A stretch of 64,000 nt of DNA from Flavobacterium gelatinilyticum (GCF_027111295.1 NZ_CP114287.1:1054001-1118000); one strand, 5' to 3'. Positions 51,031 to 60,545 are shown, counted from the first letter of the stretch. Notes: generated by a model from the letters alone, not told the origin. Numbers and translations are program-made.

Positions 51031-52122
51031 ATGAGTATTTATAAAAATCAATTTCTCCTGTACACTGCATCACTCTTGTTTTTAGTCTCGTGCGGAGACA
51101 AATCCAAAAAAAATTCCAACAACATCAAAACGCTTCCTGTCTATAAAGTAACCCTAAAAGACACTATTGTTTCGAACAAGTTTGTTGCTGACGTACATGC
51201 TAAAAGTAATGTAGAAATTCATGTTCGCATTCCCGGTCTGCTGGATAAAGTTTATGTAAGTGAAGGGCAAAAGGTAAAAAAAGGACAAATTCTTTTTAAA
51301 ATAAGCGATGTTGAACTTCAGATTCAGCTCCTAAAAGCCGAAGCCGTTTTTAAAAGCGCAAAAGCCGATTTAAGAATAGCAACTGTTGAACTGGAACAAG
51401 CCCAGACTCTTTTTAATAAAAAAGTAATTGCCGATAAAGAATTAGAATTATCCAAAGCAAAATATGAAGCCGCTTCTGCAAAAGTAGCCCACGCCTCTGC
51501 AGAAAAAAAAGCAATTGACCAGCAAATTGGTTTTACCACCCTTCGTGCACCGTTTGACGGAACAATTGACCGTATTCCGTTTAAAGAAGGAAGCTTGGTT
51601 GAAAATGGTTCATTACTAACGACGGTTTCGCAATTAGATTACATTTATGCTTATTTCTCTATTCCGGAAAACACCTATTTCCAAATGATGGAGGACAAAA
51701 CCTTAAACACTCAGGGCGATATTAAACTGATATTGCCAAACGGAATGATTTACGATAAAAAAGGAGAGTTAAGAACGGCTGACGGAGAAATCGACAGACA
51801 AACCGGATCTATTCAGTACAAAGCAAAATTCGAAAATCCGCAGGGATTTATCAAACACGGAACATCAGGAAAACTGATTATTTCTGAACCAAAAACCAAT
51901 GCCATATTAATTCCTCAAAAAGCAGTTTTTTCTATTCAGGACAAACAATATGTTTTTAAGGTACAAAAAGACGGTGTAGTTAAAATGACCAATGTTACAA
52001 TTGGAACCACACTTGATGATGTTTACATCCTAAACGATGGTTTGAAAAGAGACGACCTGATTGTTCAGGAAGGCACTCAGTCATTGAGAGACGGAGATAA
52101 AATCAAGATTAAACAAATGTAG
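51031..52122 (+). CDS. RND periplasmic adaptor lipoprotein, system 2
   Basis: A 363-residue lipoprotein (Cys21 in LFLVSCGDK). It has the adaptor layout: NVEIHVRIPGLLDKVYVSEG (first lipoyl half), a helical hairpin at about 95-160, GFTTLRAPFDGTIDRIPFKEG (second lipoyl half), a beta-barrel and the terminal membrane-proximal domain (ILIPQKAVFSIQDKQYVF). It pairs with the permease gene 48 bp downstream. It is only moderately similar to the system 1 adaptor. Confidence 0.95.
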   Translation: MSIYKNQFLLYTASLLFLVSCGDKSKKNSNNIKTLPVYKVTLKDTIVSNKFVADVHAKSNVEIHVRIPGLLDKVYVSEGQKVKKGQILFKISDVELQIQLLKAEAVFKSAKADLRIATVELEQAQTLFNKKVIADKELELSKAKYEAASAKVAHASAEKKAIDQQIGFTTLRAPFDGTIDRIPFKEGSLVENGSLLTTVSQLDYIYAYFSIPENTYFQMMEDKTLNTQGDIKLILPNGMIYDKKGELRTADGEIDRQTGSIQYKAKFENPQGFIKHGTSGKLIISEPKTNAILIPQKAVFSIQDKQYVFKVQKDGVVKMTNVTIGTTLDDVYILNDGLKRDDLIVQEGTQSLRDGDKIKIKQM

Positions 52123-52170
52123 GTTTAAACCAATTACAAGTTATTTTATTATTTACCTAAAAAAAACAGA

Positions 52171-55100
52171 ATGATAGAGTTATTTATCAAAAGAAAAATA
52201 TTGTCATTAATCATCTCGGTAATGATCGTTCTTTTGGGATTACTGGCGTTATTCCAGCTTCCCATAACCCAATTCCCGGATATTGTACCACCATCTGTAA
52301 CCGTTACAGCAAAATATACAGGAGCAAACGCAGAGGTTTCTGCCAATGCCGTTGCACTTCCGCTGGAAAGAGCCATCAACGGGGTTCCCGGCATGACGTA
52401 TATGTCAACCGTAACTTCAAATGATGGTTTAACCCTAATTCAGGTTTTCTTTGAAGTAGGAACAGATCCCGATCTGGCCGCAGTAAACGTTCAGAACAGG
52501 GTAACAACGATTCTGGATGAGCTTCCGGAAGAAGTTATCCGTGCCGGGGTAACCACCGAAAAAGAGGTAAACAGTATGTTAATGTACCTCAACATTACCA
52601 GTACAGATAAAACTCAGGATGAGCAGTTTATCTTTAACTTTACCGATATCAACATTCTTCAGGAATTAAAACGTATTGATGGTGTAGGACGTGCGGAAAT
52701 CATGGGACAGAAAGAATATTCGATGCGTGTCTGGCTGGACCCGCAAAAGATGCTTTCGTATAATATTTCGGCAAATGAAGTCATCAATTCACTTCAAAAA
52801 CAAAACATTTCGGCAGCACCCGGTAAAGTGGGTGAAGGATCCGGACAAATGAACAACCAGCTGCAATATGTTATCAAGTACGGCGGAAAATTCTTTGAAC
52901 CTTCTCAGTATGAAGAAATTCCGTTAAGAGCCAATCCAGACGGAACGATTTTGAGATTAGAAGACATTTCGAAAATCGAATTTGGCGCAATGAGTTACGG
53001 AATGGTTTCTAAAACCGATGGAAAACCATCTGCATCAATCATGCTGAAACAGCGTCCGGGCTCAAATGCTTCGGAAGTAATTGCCAGCGTAAAAGAAAAA
53101 ATGACCGAACTGAAAGGCACTTCTTTCCCTCCGGGAATGGAATTTAATATTGCTTATGACGTTTCACGCTTCCTTGACGCTTCTATTCATGAGGTTTTAA
53201 GAACCCTTGTCGAAGCCTTTATTTTAGTGGCTTTTGTAGTTTTCATCTTCCTGCAGGACTGGCGTTCTACTTTGATTCCGGTACTGGCTGTTCCTGTTGC
53301 ACTTATTGGTTCGTTTACTTTTATGTCGATGATGGGATTCTCTATCAACTTATTAACGCTTTTTGCATTAGTACTTTCGATTGGTATTGTGGTCGATAAC
53401 GCAATTGTCGTCGTCGAGGCCGTTCACGTAAAAATCTCCGAAGAACATATGTCACCAATGGACGCGACCATTAGCGCCATGAAAGAAATTACCGGTGCCG
53501 TAATTGCAATTACGATTGTAATGGCAGCTGTATTTATTCCCGTTGCCTTTTTGAGCGGACCTGTCGGGGTTTTCTACAGGCAGTTCTCGCTGACAATGGC
53601 AATTAGTATTGTAATTTCGGGAGTAAATGCACTTACCCTTACTCCTGCCCTTTGCGCTATTATGCTGAAAGCGCATGATCCTAATAAAGAGAAAAAATCA
53701 CTTTTAGATCGTTTCTTTCACAGATTCAACAATTGGTTTGATAACATCACGTCAAAATACATCAAAGTATTGGTAAAATTTGCTGACCGCAACACCGTTA
53801 CTATTGGATTACTAGTATTGTTCTGCATTTTAACATGGGGAACAACCAAATTTTTAGCATCAGGATTTATTCCTACCGAAGATCAGGGAATGGTTTACGT
53901 TAGTGTTACCACTCCTCAGGGAGCAACGGTTGAACGTACCGAAAAAGCACTGGACGAAGTAACCAAAATTGCGAAAGAAATTAAAGGAGTCGACAACGTA
54001 ACAACTCTTGCCGGATATAGTATTGTAACCGAAATCGCCGGAGCGTCTTACGGAATGGGAATGATCAACTTAAAAGACTGGAGCGAACGTGATATTTCGG
54101 TAAACGATTTCATGGCAGAACTTACAGAAAAAACAAAAAATATCACCGATGCCCAAATTGAGATTTTTGCACCGCCAACAGTTCCCGGTTTTGGTAACAC
54201 CAGTGGTTTCGAGCTTCGATTATTAGATAAATCAGGAGGAAGTATTACAAATACAGATAAAGTAACCAAAGAATTTATTGAGGAATTAAATAATTCACCT
54301 GAAATTCAGAACTCTTTCTCGAGTTTTGATGCCACTTTCCCGCAATATTTAATTCATATTGATTACGATCTGGCTGCCAAAAAAGGAATTTCGGTTGATA
54401 ATGCCATGAGTACTTTACAGACTATGCTGGGTTCTTTTTATGCGACCAATTTTATCCGTTTCTCTCAAATGTACAAAGTAATGGTTCAGGCAAGTCCGCA
54501 ATTCCGTCAAAATCCGGAAAGTATTCTGGATATGTATTTGAAGAATGATGCAGGCGAAATGGTTCCTTTTTCTACTTTCATCAAATTAGAAAGAGTGTAC
54601 GGTCCTGAGGTTTTAACCCGATACAATATGTATATGTCGGCGATGATTAACGGTGAACCTGCCGAAGGTTACAGCTCAGGAGATGCCATTGCTGCCGTTG
54701 AAAGAATCGCAGCAGAAAAACTTCCAAGCCGTTTTGAACTCGAATGGTCAGGTATGACGCGTGAGGAGATTTTATCAGGAAACCAGACCATTTACATTTT
54801 TGCTCTGTGTATTCTGTTCGTATACTTATTATTAGCCGCACAGTACGAAAGTTTACTGCTTCCGTTTCCGGTATTATTAAGTCTTCCGGTTGGGGTTTTC
54901 GGATCTTATCTGGCACTTCTTTTAGTTGGGCTGGACAATAACATTTACGCACAGGTAGCACTCGTCATGCTGATTGGTCTGCTCGCCAAAAATGCCATTC
55001 TGATTGTCGAATTTGCAATGGCGCAGAACAAAATCGGACGTGATATTGTCGAAGCGGCAATTGAAGGTGCCAGACTTCGTTTCAGACCTATTCTTATGAC

Positions 55101-55287
55101 TTCTTTTGCTTTTATTTCAGGATTAATTCCGTTGTGTATCGCTTCTGGTGCGGGTGCCGTGGGTAACCGCTCGATTGGAACTGCTGCCGCGGGAGGTATG
55201 TTAATAGGAACTGTGTTTGGTCTTGTGATTATTCCCGGACTTTACATTTTGTTTGCCAAACTTGAAAAAGCAATGAATAAGTCCTAA
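52171..55287 (+). CDS. RND efflux permease (HAE1-like), system 2, with Asp-to-Asn change in the proton relay
   Basis: A 1038-residue permease with the AcrB layout: 12 helices and two periplasmic loops at about 30-345 and 565-865. In helix 4 the relay pair reads D409-N410 (GIVVDNAIVVVEA), where AcrB and the system 1 permease have two Asp. The helix 10 Lys is kept (LIGLLAKNAILIVEF). The second position, equivalent to AcrB D408, is normally essential, so coupling may differ or a nearby acid may replace it. All other segments appear intact. The outer-membrane factor gene follows after a 168-bp gap containing a palindromic repeat. Confidence 0.95.
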   Translation: MIELFIKRKILSLIISVMIVLLGLLALFQLPITQFPDIVPPSVTVTAKYTGANAEVSANAVALPLERAINGVPGMTYMSTVTSNDGLTLIQVFFEVGTDPDLAAVNVQNRVTTILDELPEEVIRAGVTTEKEVNSMLMYLNITSTDKTQDEQFIFNFTDINILQELKRIDGVGRAEIMGQKEYSMRVWLDPQKMLSYNISANEVINSLQKQNISAAPGKVGEGSGQMNNQLQYVIKYGGKFFEPSQYEEIPLRANPDGTILRLEDISKIEFGAMSYGMVSKTDGKPSASIMLKQRPGSNASEVIASVKEKMTELKGTSFPPGMEFNIAYDVSRFLDASIHEVLRTLVEAFILVAFVVFIFLQDWRSTLIPVLAVPVALIGSFTFMSMMGFSINLLTLFALVLSIGIVVDNAIVVVEAVHVKISEEHMSPMDATISAMKEITGAVIAITIVMAAVFIPVAFLSGPVGVFYRQFSLTMAISIVISGVNALTLTPALCAIMLKAHDPNKEKKSLLDRFFHRFNNWFDNITSKYIKVLVKFADRNTVTIGLLVLFCILTWGTTKFLASGFIPTEDQGMVYVSVTTPQGATVERTEKALDEVTKIAKEIKGVDNVTTLAGYSIVTEIAGASYGMGMINLKDWSERDISVNDFMAELTEKTKNITDAQIEIFAPPTVPGFGNTSGFELRLLDKSGGSITNTDKVTKEFIEELNNSPEIQNSFSSFDATFPQYLIHIDYDLAAKKGISVDNAMSTLQTMLGSFYATNFIRFSQMYKVMVQASPQFRQNPESILDMYLKNDAGEMVPFSTFIKLERVYGPEVLTRYNMYMSAMINGEPAEGYSSGDAIAAVERIAAEKLPSRFELEWSGMTREEILSGNQTIYIFALCILFVYLLLAAQYESLLLPFPVLLSLPVGVFGSYLALLLVGLDNNIYAQVALVMLIGLLAKNAILIVEFAMAQNKIGRDIVEAAIEGARLRFRPILMTSFAFISGLIPLCIASGAGAVGNRSIGTAAAGGMLIGTVFGLVIIPGLYILFAKLEKAMNKS

Positions 55288-55299
55288 CGGGTAATTTTA

Positions 55300-55411
55300 T
55301 AACACATAGAATCATAGCGTTAAAAAATAGAAAAAGGACGCTTTGCTTAGTTTAAACAAACATAAAAATGCTGTTCTTTTTATAAAAATGATATTATGTT
55401 TCTATGTGTTA
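55300..55411. repeat. Palindromic repeat, ACACATAG family, copy 2
   Basis: TAACACATAGAA (55300-55311) and its exact complement TTCTATGTGTTA (55400-55411) bound a 112-bp element. Its interior shares a TATGTTTGTTTA-like stretch, on the opposite strand, with the element at 34586-34822. It sits inside an operon, between the permease and outer-membrane factor genes. Confidence 0.75.
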
Positions 55412-55455
55412 CTTGATTAAAAATTACGCGGTGGATTACACAAAAAATTTAAACA

Positions 55456-56958
55456 ATGAAAGAGATATTAAATCGATATAAAAATTTAAAAAATGCCGAT
55501 GTGCAGTTTCTAAGGCCAAATAAAAGTGCTGTTGTAATAGGCAGTATGTTACTTTTGACTGCCTGTTCTGCACCAAAAATTACAGAGAAACTGGATTCGG
55601 TAAAACTGCCGGAGAATTTTGACGCACAAAGAAAAAAAACAGCAGACAGTTTACAGCCATATATTCCGCTGAAAACCGAAACCTTTTTTAAAGATCCAAA
55701 ACTGGAGGCGCTGCTAAAAAAAGCTATTGCCAAAAATCCCGATTATTTAATCATGCAGGAAAGAATCCTGATTGCCAATTCGCATTTAAAAGCGGCAAAA
55801 CTGGCACTTCTTCCCTCTTTAGATCTTGCTGTTGATGCTTCGGGAACACATTACGGAAAATATACTATGGATGGAGTTGGTAACTTTGATACCAACTTTT
55901 CACAAAATATCAACGAAAAACAAAGAATCAACGAAGATGTTACGCCCAACCTATTCTTGGGAGGCAAAGTTTCCTGGGAAGCTGACATCTGGGGTAAGCT
56001 CAGCAATCGTAAAAAAGCGGCGCAGCAGCGCTATTTTGCCTCACAGGCCGGAATGCGTTTATTGCAGACGCGTCTTTTAAGCGATGTTGCCGATTTGTAT
56101 TTCAAACTAATCGCCTTAGATAAACAGGCAAAGATTTACGACAGCAATTTAAAAACTCAGGAAAGAGCACTTGATATTGTTTCGGCACAGCGATCTGTGG
56201 GTAAAGCAACAGAATTGGCAGTGCAGCAGTTTAATGCCCAGAACAATAATATTCATGCCGAAGCATCAGAACTGCATTTAAGCATTGACCAGACCGAAAA
56301 AGCTCTGTTAACACTTTTGGGTGAATACGGCGGTAAAATCGACCGAAGTGCTGATTTTTTATCCGGACATTTAGAAGTGCTGAACCAAAAAATAAGCGTG
56401 GATTCGATCATTCATAAAAGACCGGACGTTTCTGAAGCTTATTTTGAATTACTGGCCAGTAATGCCGATGCAAAAGCGGCACGTGCTGCATTTTTTCCAA
56501 CTTTAAATCTGGGTGGTTATGCTGGATTTAATTCGTTTTCTTTCAATACTTTCTTTGATACAGGATCTTTTGCCTGGCAGTTACTAGGCGGTTTAACTGC
56601 TCCTGTTTTCAATAAAGGGCAGATTAAACAGGAATTTTATGTTTCGAACAGAAAACAGGAAATCTCGTTTCTTCAATATCAAAATTCGGTAACAACAGCT
56701 TTTAATGAATTAAGTGCTTTACTGCATAGAAATGAAGCTTTTGAAGATGTTTTGAAATATAAACTAAAAGAAATAGATCACCTCGAAATAGCGGTAAATG
56801 TATCAAATGACCTGTATTTGAGCGGTTACGCCAACTATCTTGAGATAATCAACGCACAAAAAAACAAACTGCAGGCAGAACTTGATTTTGTCGATATTCA
56901 ACTGAGGAATGCAAATTCTCAAGTCTTATTGTATAAAGCTTTAGGAGGAGGAATATAA
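55456..56958 (+). CDS. Outer-membrane efflux factor (TolC/NodT type), system 2
   Basis: A 500-residue lipoprotein with a long N-terminal lead before the lipobox (LLLTAC, Cys37). The hydrophobic core begins at about residue 25, so the cytoplasmic part is unusually long, and a later start cannot be excluded. The body has two OEP repeats with LQTRLLSDVADLYFKLIALDKQ and VTTAFNELSALLHRNEAF as duct helices, SIIHKRPDVSEAYFEL as the NodT-type marker and LEIINAQKNKLQAELDF near the end. It should complete the tripartite pump. A strong terminator follows. Confidence 0.93.
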   Translation: MKEILNRYKNLKNADVQFLRPNKSAVVIGSMLLLTACSAPKITEKLDSVKLPENFDAQRKKTADSLQPYIPLKTETFFKDPKLEALLKKAIAKNPDYLIMQERILIANSHLKAAKLALLPSLDLAVDASGTHYGKYTMDGVGNFDTNFSQNINEKQRINEDVTPNLFLGGKVSWEADIWGKLSNRKKAAQQRYFASQAGMRLLQTRLLSDVADLYFKLIALDKQAKIYDSNLKTQERALDIVSAQRSVGKATELAVQQFNAQNNNIHAEASELHLSIDQTEKALLTLLGEYGGKIDRSADFLSGHLEVLNQKISVDSIIHKRPDVSEAYFELLASNADAKAARAAFFPTLNLGGYAGFNSFSFNTFFDTGSFAWQLLGGLTAPVFNKGQIKQEFYVSNRKQEISFLQYQNSVTTAFNELSALLHRNEAFEDVLKYKLKEIDHLEIAVNVSNDLYLSGYANYLEIINAQKNKLQAELDFVDIQLRNANSQVLLYKALGGGI

Positions 56959-57025
56959 TTTTAGTTAAATGTTGGTTAGTAACACGTATTTCCTTTGAAA
57001 TTAATAAATCAGGCCTTCAGTTTAG

Positions 57026-57056
57026 ATCCCGTTTCGTTTGAAACGGGATTTTTTTA
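57026..57056 (+). terminator. Intrinsic terminator of efflux operon 2
   Basis: ATCCCGTTTC (57026-57035) pairs perfectly with GAAACGGGAT (57040-57049) over GTTT, followed by a run of T. It lies 68 bp past the outer-membrane factor stop codon. Confidence 0.92.
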
Positions 57057-57121
57057 TTAACAGAATCGTTCATTTTACTGTTTACTTTTTACCTTTATTC
57101 CCAATATAAAAAATCCCCTCA

Positions 57122-57682
57122 ATGGATATCTCCATTATTCTTGACCAGATACACGAACTGCCGGAAAAATCGAAATTGGCACTTCAAAGCAATATTTCGG
57201 AAATCAATTTTCCGAAAGGCTGTATTTTACTGAAAGCCAATAAAGTCGAATCGAATATCTATTTTATAAAAAAAGGACTCGTTAGAGCGTATATCGAAAG
57301 AGATAATGAAGTAACATTTTGGTTTGGCAAAGAAGGTGAAACTGTCATCTCTATGAAAAGTTATGTAGAAGAACAGTCCGGATATGAAAACATCGAACTT
57401 CTCGAAGACTGTGAACTCTATGAATTAAAAACCGAAAATCTCAAAAAACTATTCAATGAAGATGTTCATATTGCCAACTGGGGAAGAAAATTTGCCGAAA
57501 AAGAACTGATCAAAACCGAAGAACGCCTGATTTCAAAGCAATTTAAAAATGCTTCAGAACGTTATCTTGAATTAATCAAGGATCATCCCGAACTCATTCA
57601 GAGGGTACAGCTGGGACATATTGCTTCTTATCTGGGAATTACACAGGTAAGTTTAAGCAGGATACGCTCGGAACTGAAATAA
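57122..57682 (+). CDS. Crp/Fnr-family transcriptional regulator
   Basis: A 186-residue protein with a cyclic-nucleotide-binding-like domain (about 20-120, GCILLKANKVESNIYFIKKG and GETVISMKSYVEE) and a C-terminal HTH (about 145-186, LIQRVQLGHIASYLGITQVSLSRI). It is smaller than CRP and lacks the cAMP contacts, as in many Bacteroidota members. The SMR exporter gene begins 73 bp downstream on the same strand and is a likely target. A related regulator is at 6293-6910. Confidence 0.92.
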   Translation: MDISIILDQIHELPEKSKLALQSNISEINFPKGCILLKANKVESNIYFIKKGLVRAYIERDNEVTFWFGKEGETVISMKSYVEEQSGYENIELLEDCELYELKTENLKKLFNEDVHIANWGRKFAEKELIKTEERLISKQFKNASERYLELIKDHPELIQRVQLGHIASYLGITQVSLSRIRSELK

Positions 57683-57755
57683 TTTTATTTTTTATCATTT
57701 GTTAATTTTTTTCTGAATCCTATAAAAGAACTTTGCGCGATAAATTTTTAACTAT

Positions 57756-58082
57756 ATGAACTGGATTATTTTAATCATTGCAGGATTGTTCGAAGTAGCT
57801 TTTGCATCCTGTCTCGGAAAAGCAAAATCAACAACCGGAACCGAAATGTACTATTGGTATATTGGCTTTCTTATATCCTTAACCATAAGTATGCTTTTGC
57901 TCATGAAAGCAACCGAAACCCTTCCTTTAGGAACTGCCTACGCTGTTTGGACAGGAATTGGAGCTGTTGGAACGGTGTTGGTTGGTATTTTTGTTTTTAA
58001 AGAACCGGCCGCTTTCTGGAGATTATTTTTTCTTGCTACTTTAGTAGGTTCTATTGTAGGATTAAAAGCTGTTTCTCATTAG
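57756..58082 (+). CDS. SMR-family small multidrug/guanidinium-type exporter
   Basis: A 108-residue protein with four membrane helices. The essential Glu is E13 in AGLFEVAFA, and the helix 3 motif GTAYAVWTGIGAVGTVLVG with a preceding TLPL is typical of the SugE/Gdx branch. It acts as an antiparallel dimer exchanging protons for a cationic substrate. The Gdx-like motif favours guanidinium-type compounds, but quaternary amines remain possible. It is next to a Crp/Fnr regulator gene. No room exists upstream for a guanidine riboswitch. Confidence 0.9.
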   Translation: MNWIILIIAGLFEVAFASCLGKAKSTTGTEMYYWYIGFLISLTISMLLLMKATETLPLGTAYAVWTGIGAVGTVLVGIFVFKEPAAFWRLFFLATLVGSIVGLKAVSH

Positions 58083-58114
58083 GATTTAAGTACAGTTTCT
58101 TACATACAACAAAG

Positions 58115-58153
58115 GCGGAATACCGAGTAAAATCAGGTATTCCGCTTTTTTTA
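58115..58153 (+). terminator. Intrinsic terminator, 10-bp stem
   Basis: GCGGAATACC (58115-58124) pairs with GGTATTCCGC (58136-58145) over 11 nt and is followed by seven or more T. It lies 32 bp past the SMR gene. The rest of the 58083-58412 gap holds a -7 candidate and nothing else I can name. Confidence 0.92.
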
Positions 58154-58302
58154 TTATATAAAATCTACCTGACACTTTCTCATTTTTCCGGTTTGGGCCA
58201 ACAAACAGTATTATATAATTACCACAACACAAAACACTGACAACATGGGAATTATATAAAATTTAACGATCTAATGCGTAAGAAATATAAGATTGTTTTC
58301 AT

Positions 58303-58310
58303 TATTTTTG
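58303..58310 (+). promoter_or_regulatory. Candidate -7 element (TATTTTTG) for the surface-protein cluster
   Basis: TATTTTTG matches TAnnTTTG and lies 102 bp upstream of the first gene of the cluster. The next two genes follow with gaps of 36 and 60 bp and could share it. Confidence 0.4.
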
Positions 58311-58412
58311 TAAAAATGGTGATACAAGTTCACCCACCCGAAATCATCTAATCCAAAAACTAAGATTAAAGTCATTTTTTTCTAATTAGCCCCAAAATTT
58401 AAAACAAAAAAA

Positions 58413-58643
58413 ATGAAAAAAATTATTACAAGCCTAATTCTCCTTTTTTCTCTTTCTGCATTATCGCAGGACCTCCCGCCGCCCGGCACCCCAGACCCCG
58501 ATCCAGATCCGGGAGTTCCGGGATTACCTGATGTACCTATTAATCAGCACGAAGGATTGTTAATAGCCACAGGCGCAATTCTTGGAATATTTGTCATAAT
58601 GAAGAGAAATAAAATTAAGCTTTTTAAAACATTTTCTAAATAA
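58413..58643 (+). CDS. Small Pro-rich secreted protein with C-terminal membrane tail
   Basis: A 76-residue protein with a signal peptide (MKKIITSLILLFSLSALSQ), a Pro/Asp/Gly linker (about 20-45, PPPGTPDPDPDPGVPG) and a VPINQHEG motif before one membrane helix (LLIATGAILGIFVIM). It ends in a basic tail (KRNKIKLFKTF). Signal, P-I-x motif, helix and basic tail match the layout of short CTERM sorting proteins handled by exosortases (PID-CTERM style), with Asn in place of Asp. It may instead be a simple membrane anchor. It is first in a cluster with two secreted proteins. Confidence 0.75.
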   Translation: MKKIITSLILLFSLSALSQDLPPPGTPDPDPDPGVPGLPDVPINQHEGLLIATGAILGIFVIMKRNKIKLFKTFSK

Positions 58644-58679
58644 TTCTATCTACCGATACATCATTCTAAAACTAAGCTT

Positions 58680-60485
58680 ATGAAAAAAATTACCTTATTT
58701 TTTATCCTAATTTCTATCCAAAGCTTTTCACAGATCTACATTGGTTCAAGTACACCCGTTTACGTAAAAAATCAGGTTTTATACGTAGGGCAGAATATAA
58801 ATATGGCAGCCAATTCGAATATTTACCTTCGAAATCTTTCTCAGCTGGTACAAGGTACAACGGGTACATCGGCAAATTCAGGTACCGGAACTATTTCGGT
58901 TTATCAGGAAGGAACTTCAGACAATTACGATTACAATTACTGGTGTTCGCCTGTTGGCCTCAGTACAGCCTCAACCGGAAACAACAACTTCGGAATAACA
59001 CTTTTAAATCAGCCTGTTACCTCAACTGTTTCTAGTCCGGCAGCAATACTTCCGACAGGCAACATGGATGGAACTTCAAATCCGCTGGCTATTGCTTCGC
59101 ACTGGGTATATAAATTAACCAATGCCAATAATTATTCACAATGGATTCAGGTTGCCGGAGCAAGCACCATCGCTCCCGGTGAAGGTTTTACCATGAAAGG
59201 AACCAGCGGAACAGACACTACAGATCCTGAAGGAAGCGGCATCGTAAACAATCCCGGCGGTACCGGAGCGCAGCGATATGATTTTAGAGGAAAACCAAAT
59301 GACGGAAACATCGCTGTAACTGTAGGGGCTTCAAACGCTGCTACCCTTACCGGAAACCCTTATCCGTCTGCCATACATTTAAATGCTTTCTTATTAGATC
59401 CTTTAAATAGTGCCTGCACGGGAATTGCATATTTCTGGGAACAGGACAAAAATATAAACTCTCATTTTCTAAGTTCATACAGAGGAGGATACGGAAGTTA
59501 TTCTCCGGGAAGTTTAGGCTCAAATGGTATCTATGTCCCTCCTACTTTTAACAGTTATAAACAGGACGGAACATTAAACACAACAGGAACTGTAACAGGA
59601 ACACCCGTACAGCGAAAATACTCACCTATAGGGCAGGGATTTTTAATTCGCGGTGCTGCAAACGGAACGGTAACTTTTAGAAATTCATATCGTATTTACT
59701 ACAAAGAAGGCCAGCCTCTTTCTCAGTTTGCCAAACCTTCAAAGAATAAAGATACTTCTAAAAACGAGGAAACGGATCTGGAAGAAGAAAGTTTTGAAAT
59801 TCCGCAGATTCGTATTAACACTATTATCAATAATCAATTTACCAGACAACTTGCCCTTGCTTTTTTACCAGAAGCTACAGATGGAATTGATCAGGGTATT
59901 GATGCTAAAAATATGGACAGCAGTCTGCCAAACGATGTTGCTTTTTGGCTCGAAGATGGAAATTATGTTATACAAGGTCTTAATTTTGACATCAACAAAA
60001 AAATACCGCTTGTAGTAAAGGCTGAACAAAGTACCACATTTAAATTTTCTGCCCCAATTATAATCAATTTTGATCCGGCTCAGAACATTTATTTATATGA
60101 TGAATCAGATTCTTCGTATCATGATATAAAAAACGGAACTTACGATCTTACGGTAGCACCAGGGACTTACACAGATCGTTTTAAAATTACATTTACAAAC
60201 CAAACGCTGGGAACAAAAGATATTACCAAAGAAAATTTCTACATAAGCCACGATAATGCCAGCCAGCTTTTAAAAGCTTCTAATCCGGATTTAAAAAACT
60301 TAAAAACATTCAAACTTTTCGATATTCTGGGCAAAGTAGTTTTAATGAAAGACAATCTGGGTACAGAACAGCATTACAGTTTTTCTACTTCGGGTTTAAG
60401 CGAAGGGATTTACATTGCGGCTTTTATTACTTCTGATAATGAAAAAATAGCACAGAAAATAATTATTGCAAATTCAAAAAATTAA
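58680..60485 (+). CDS. Large secreted protein with T9SS type A sorting domain
   Basis: A 601-residue protein with a signal peptide (to FSQ, about 18). A long Thr/Ser/Gly/Asn-rich beta region follows (about 20-340; NSNIYLRNLSQLVQGTTG, YDYNYWCSPVG, GEGFTMKGTSG). After a charged linker (KPSKNKDTSKNEETDLEEE, about 350-370) comes a second beta module, and residues 525-601 form a T9SS type A sorting domain (LKTFKLFDILGKVVLMK, LSEGIYIAAFIT, EKIAQKIIIAN). It should be secreted and attached at the cell surface, and adhesin-like use is plausible. It lies 36 bp after the small Pro-rich gene. Confidence 0.88.
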   Translation: MKKITLFFILISIQSFSQIYIGSSTPVYVKNQVLYVGQNINMAANSNIYLRNLSQLVQGTTGTSANSGTGTISVYQEGTSDNYDYNYWCSPVGLSTASTGNNNFGITLLNQPVTSTVSSPAAILPTGNMDGTSNPLAIASHWVYKLTNANNYSQWIQVAGASTIAPGEGFTMKGTSGTDTTDPEGSGIVNNPGGTGAQRYDFRGKPNDGNIAVTVGASNAATLTGNPYPSAIHLNAFLLDPLNSACTGIAYFWEQDKNINSHFLSSYRGGYGSYSPGSLGSNGIYVPPTFNSYKQDGTLNTTGTVTGTPVQRKYSPIGQGFLIRGAANGTVTFRNSYRIYYKEGQPLSQFAKPSKNKDTSKNEETDLEEESFEIPQIRINTIINNQFTRQLALAFLPEATDGIDQGIDAKNMDSSLPNDVAFWLEDGNYVIQGLNFDINKKIPLVVKAEQSTTFKFSAPIIINFDPAQNIYLYDESDSSYHDIKNGTYDLTVAPGTYTDRFKITFTNQTLGTKDITKENFYISHDNASQLLKASNPDLKNLKTFKLFDILGKVVLMKDNLGTEQHYSFSTSGLSEGIYIAAFITSDNEKIAQKIIIANSKN

Positions 60486-60545
60486 GAATCGCAGCAAATT
60501 TATAAACCGGACTTTAATCTTTCTTATTAACCAATAGTATAATTT

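Noticed and set aside
57683..57755. Guanidine riboswitch ahead of the SMR exporter gene
   Set aside because: Only 73 bp separate it from the regulator gene, too short for a guanidine-I aptamer, and no GGG/ACGR hairpins are seen.
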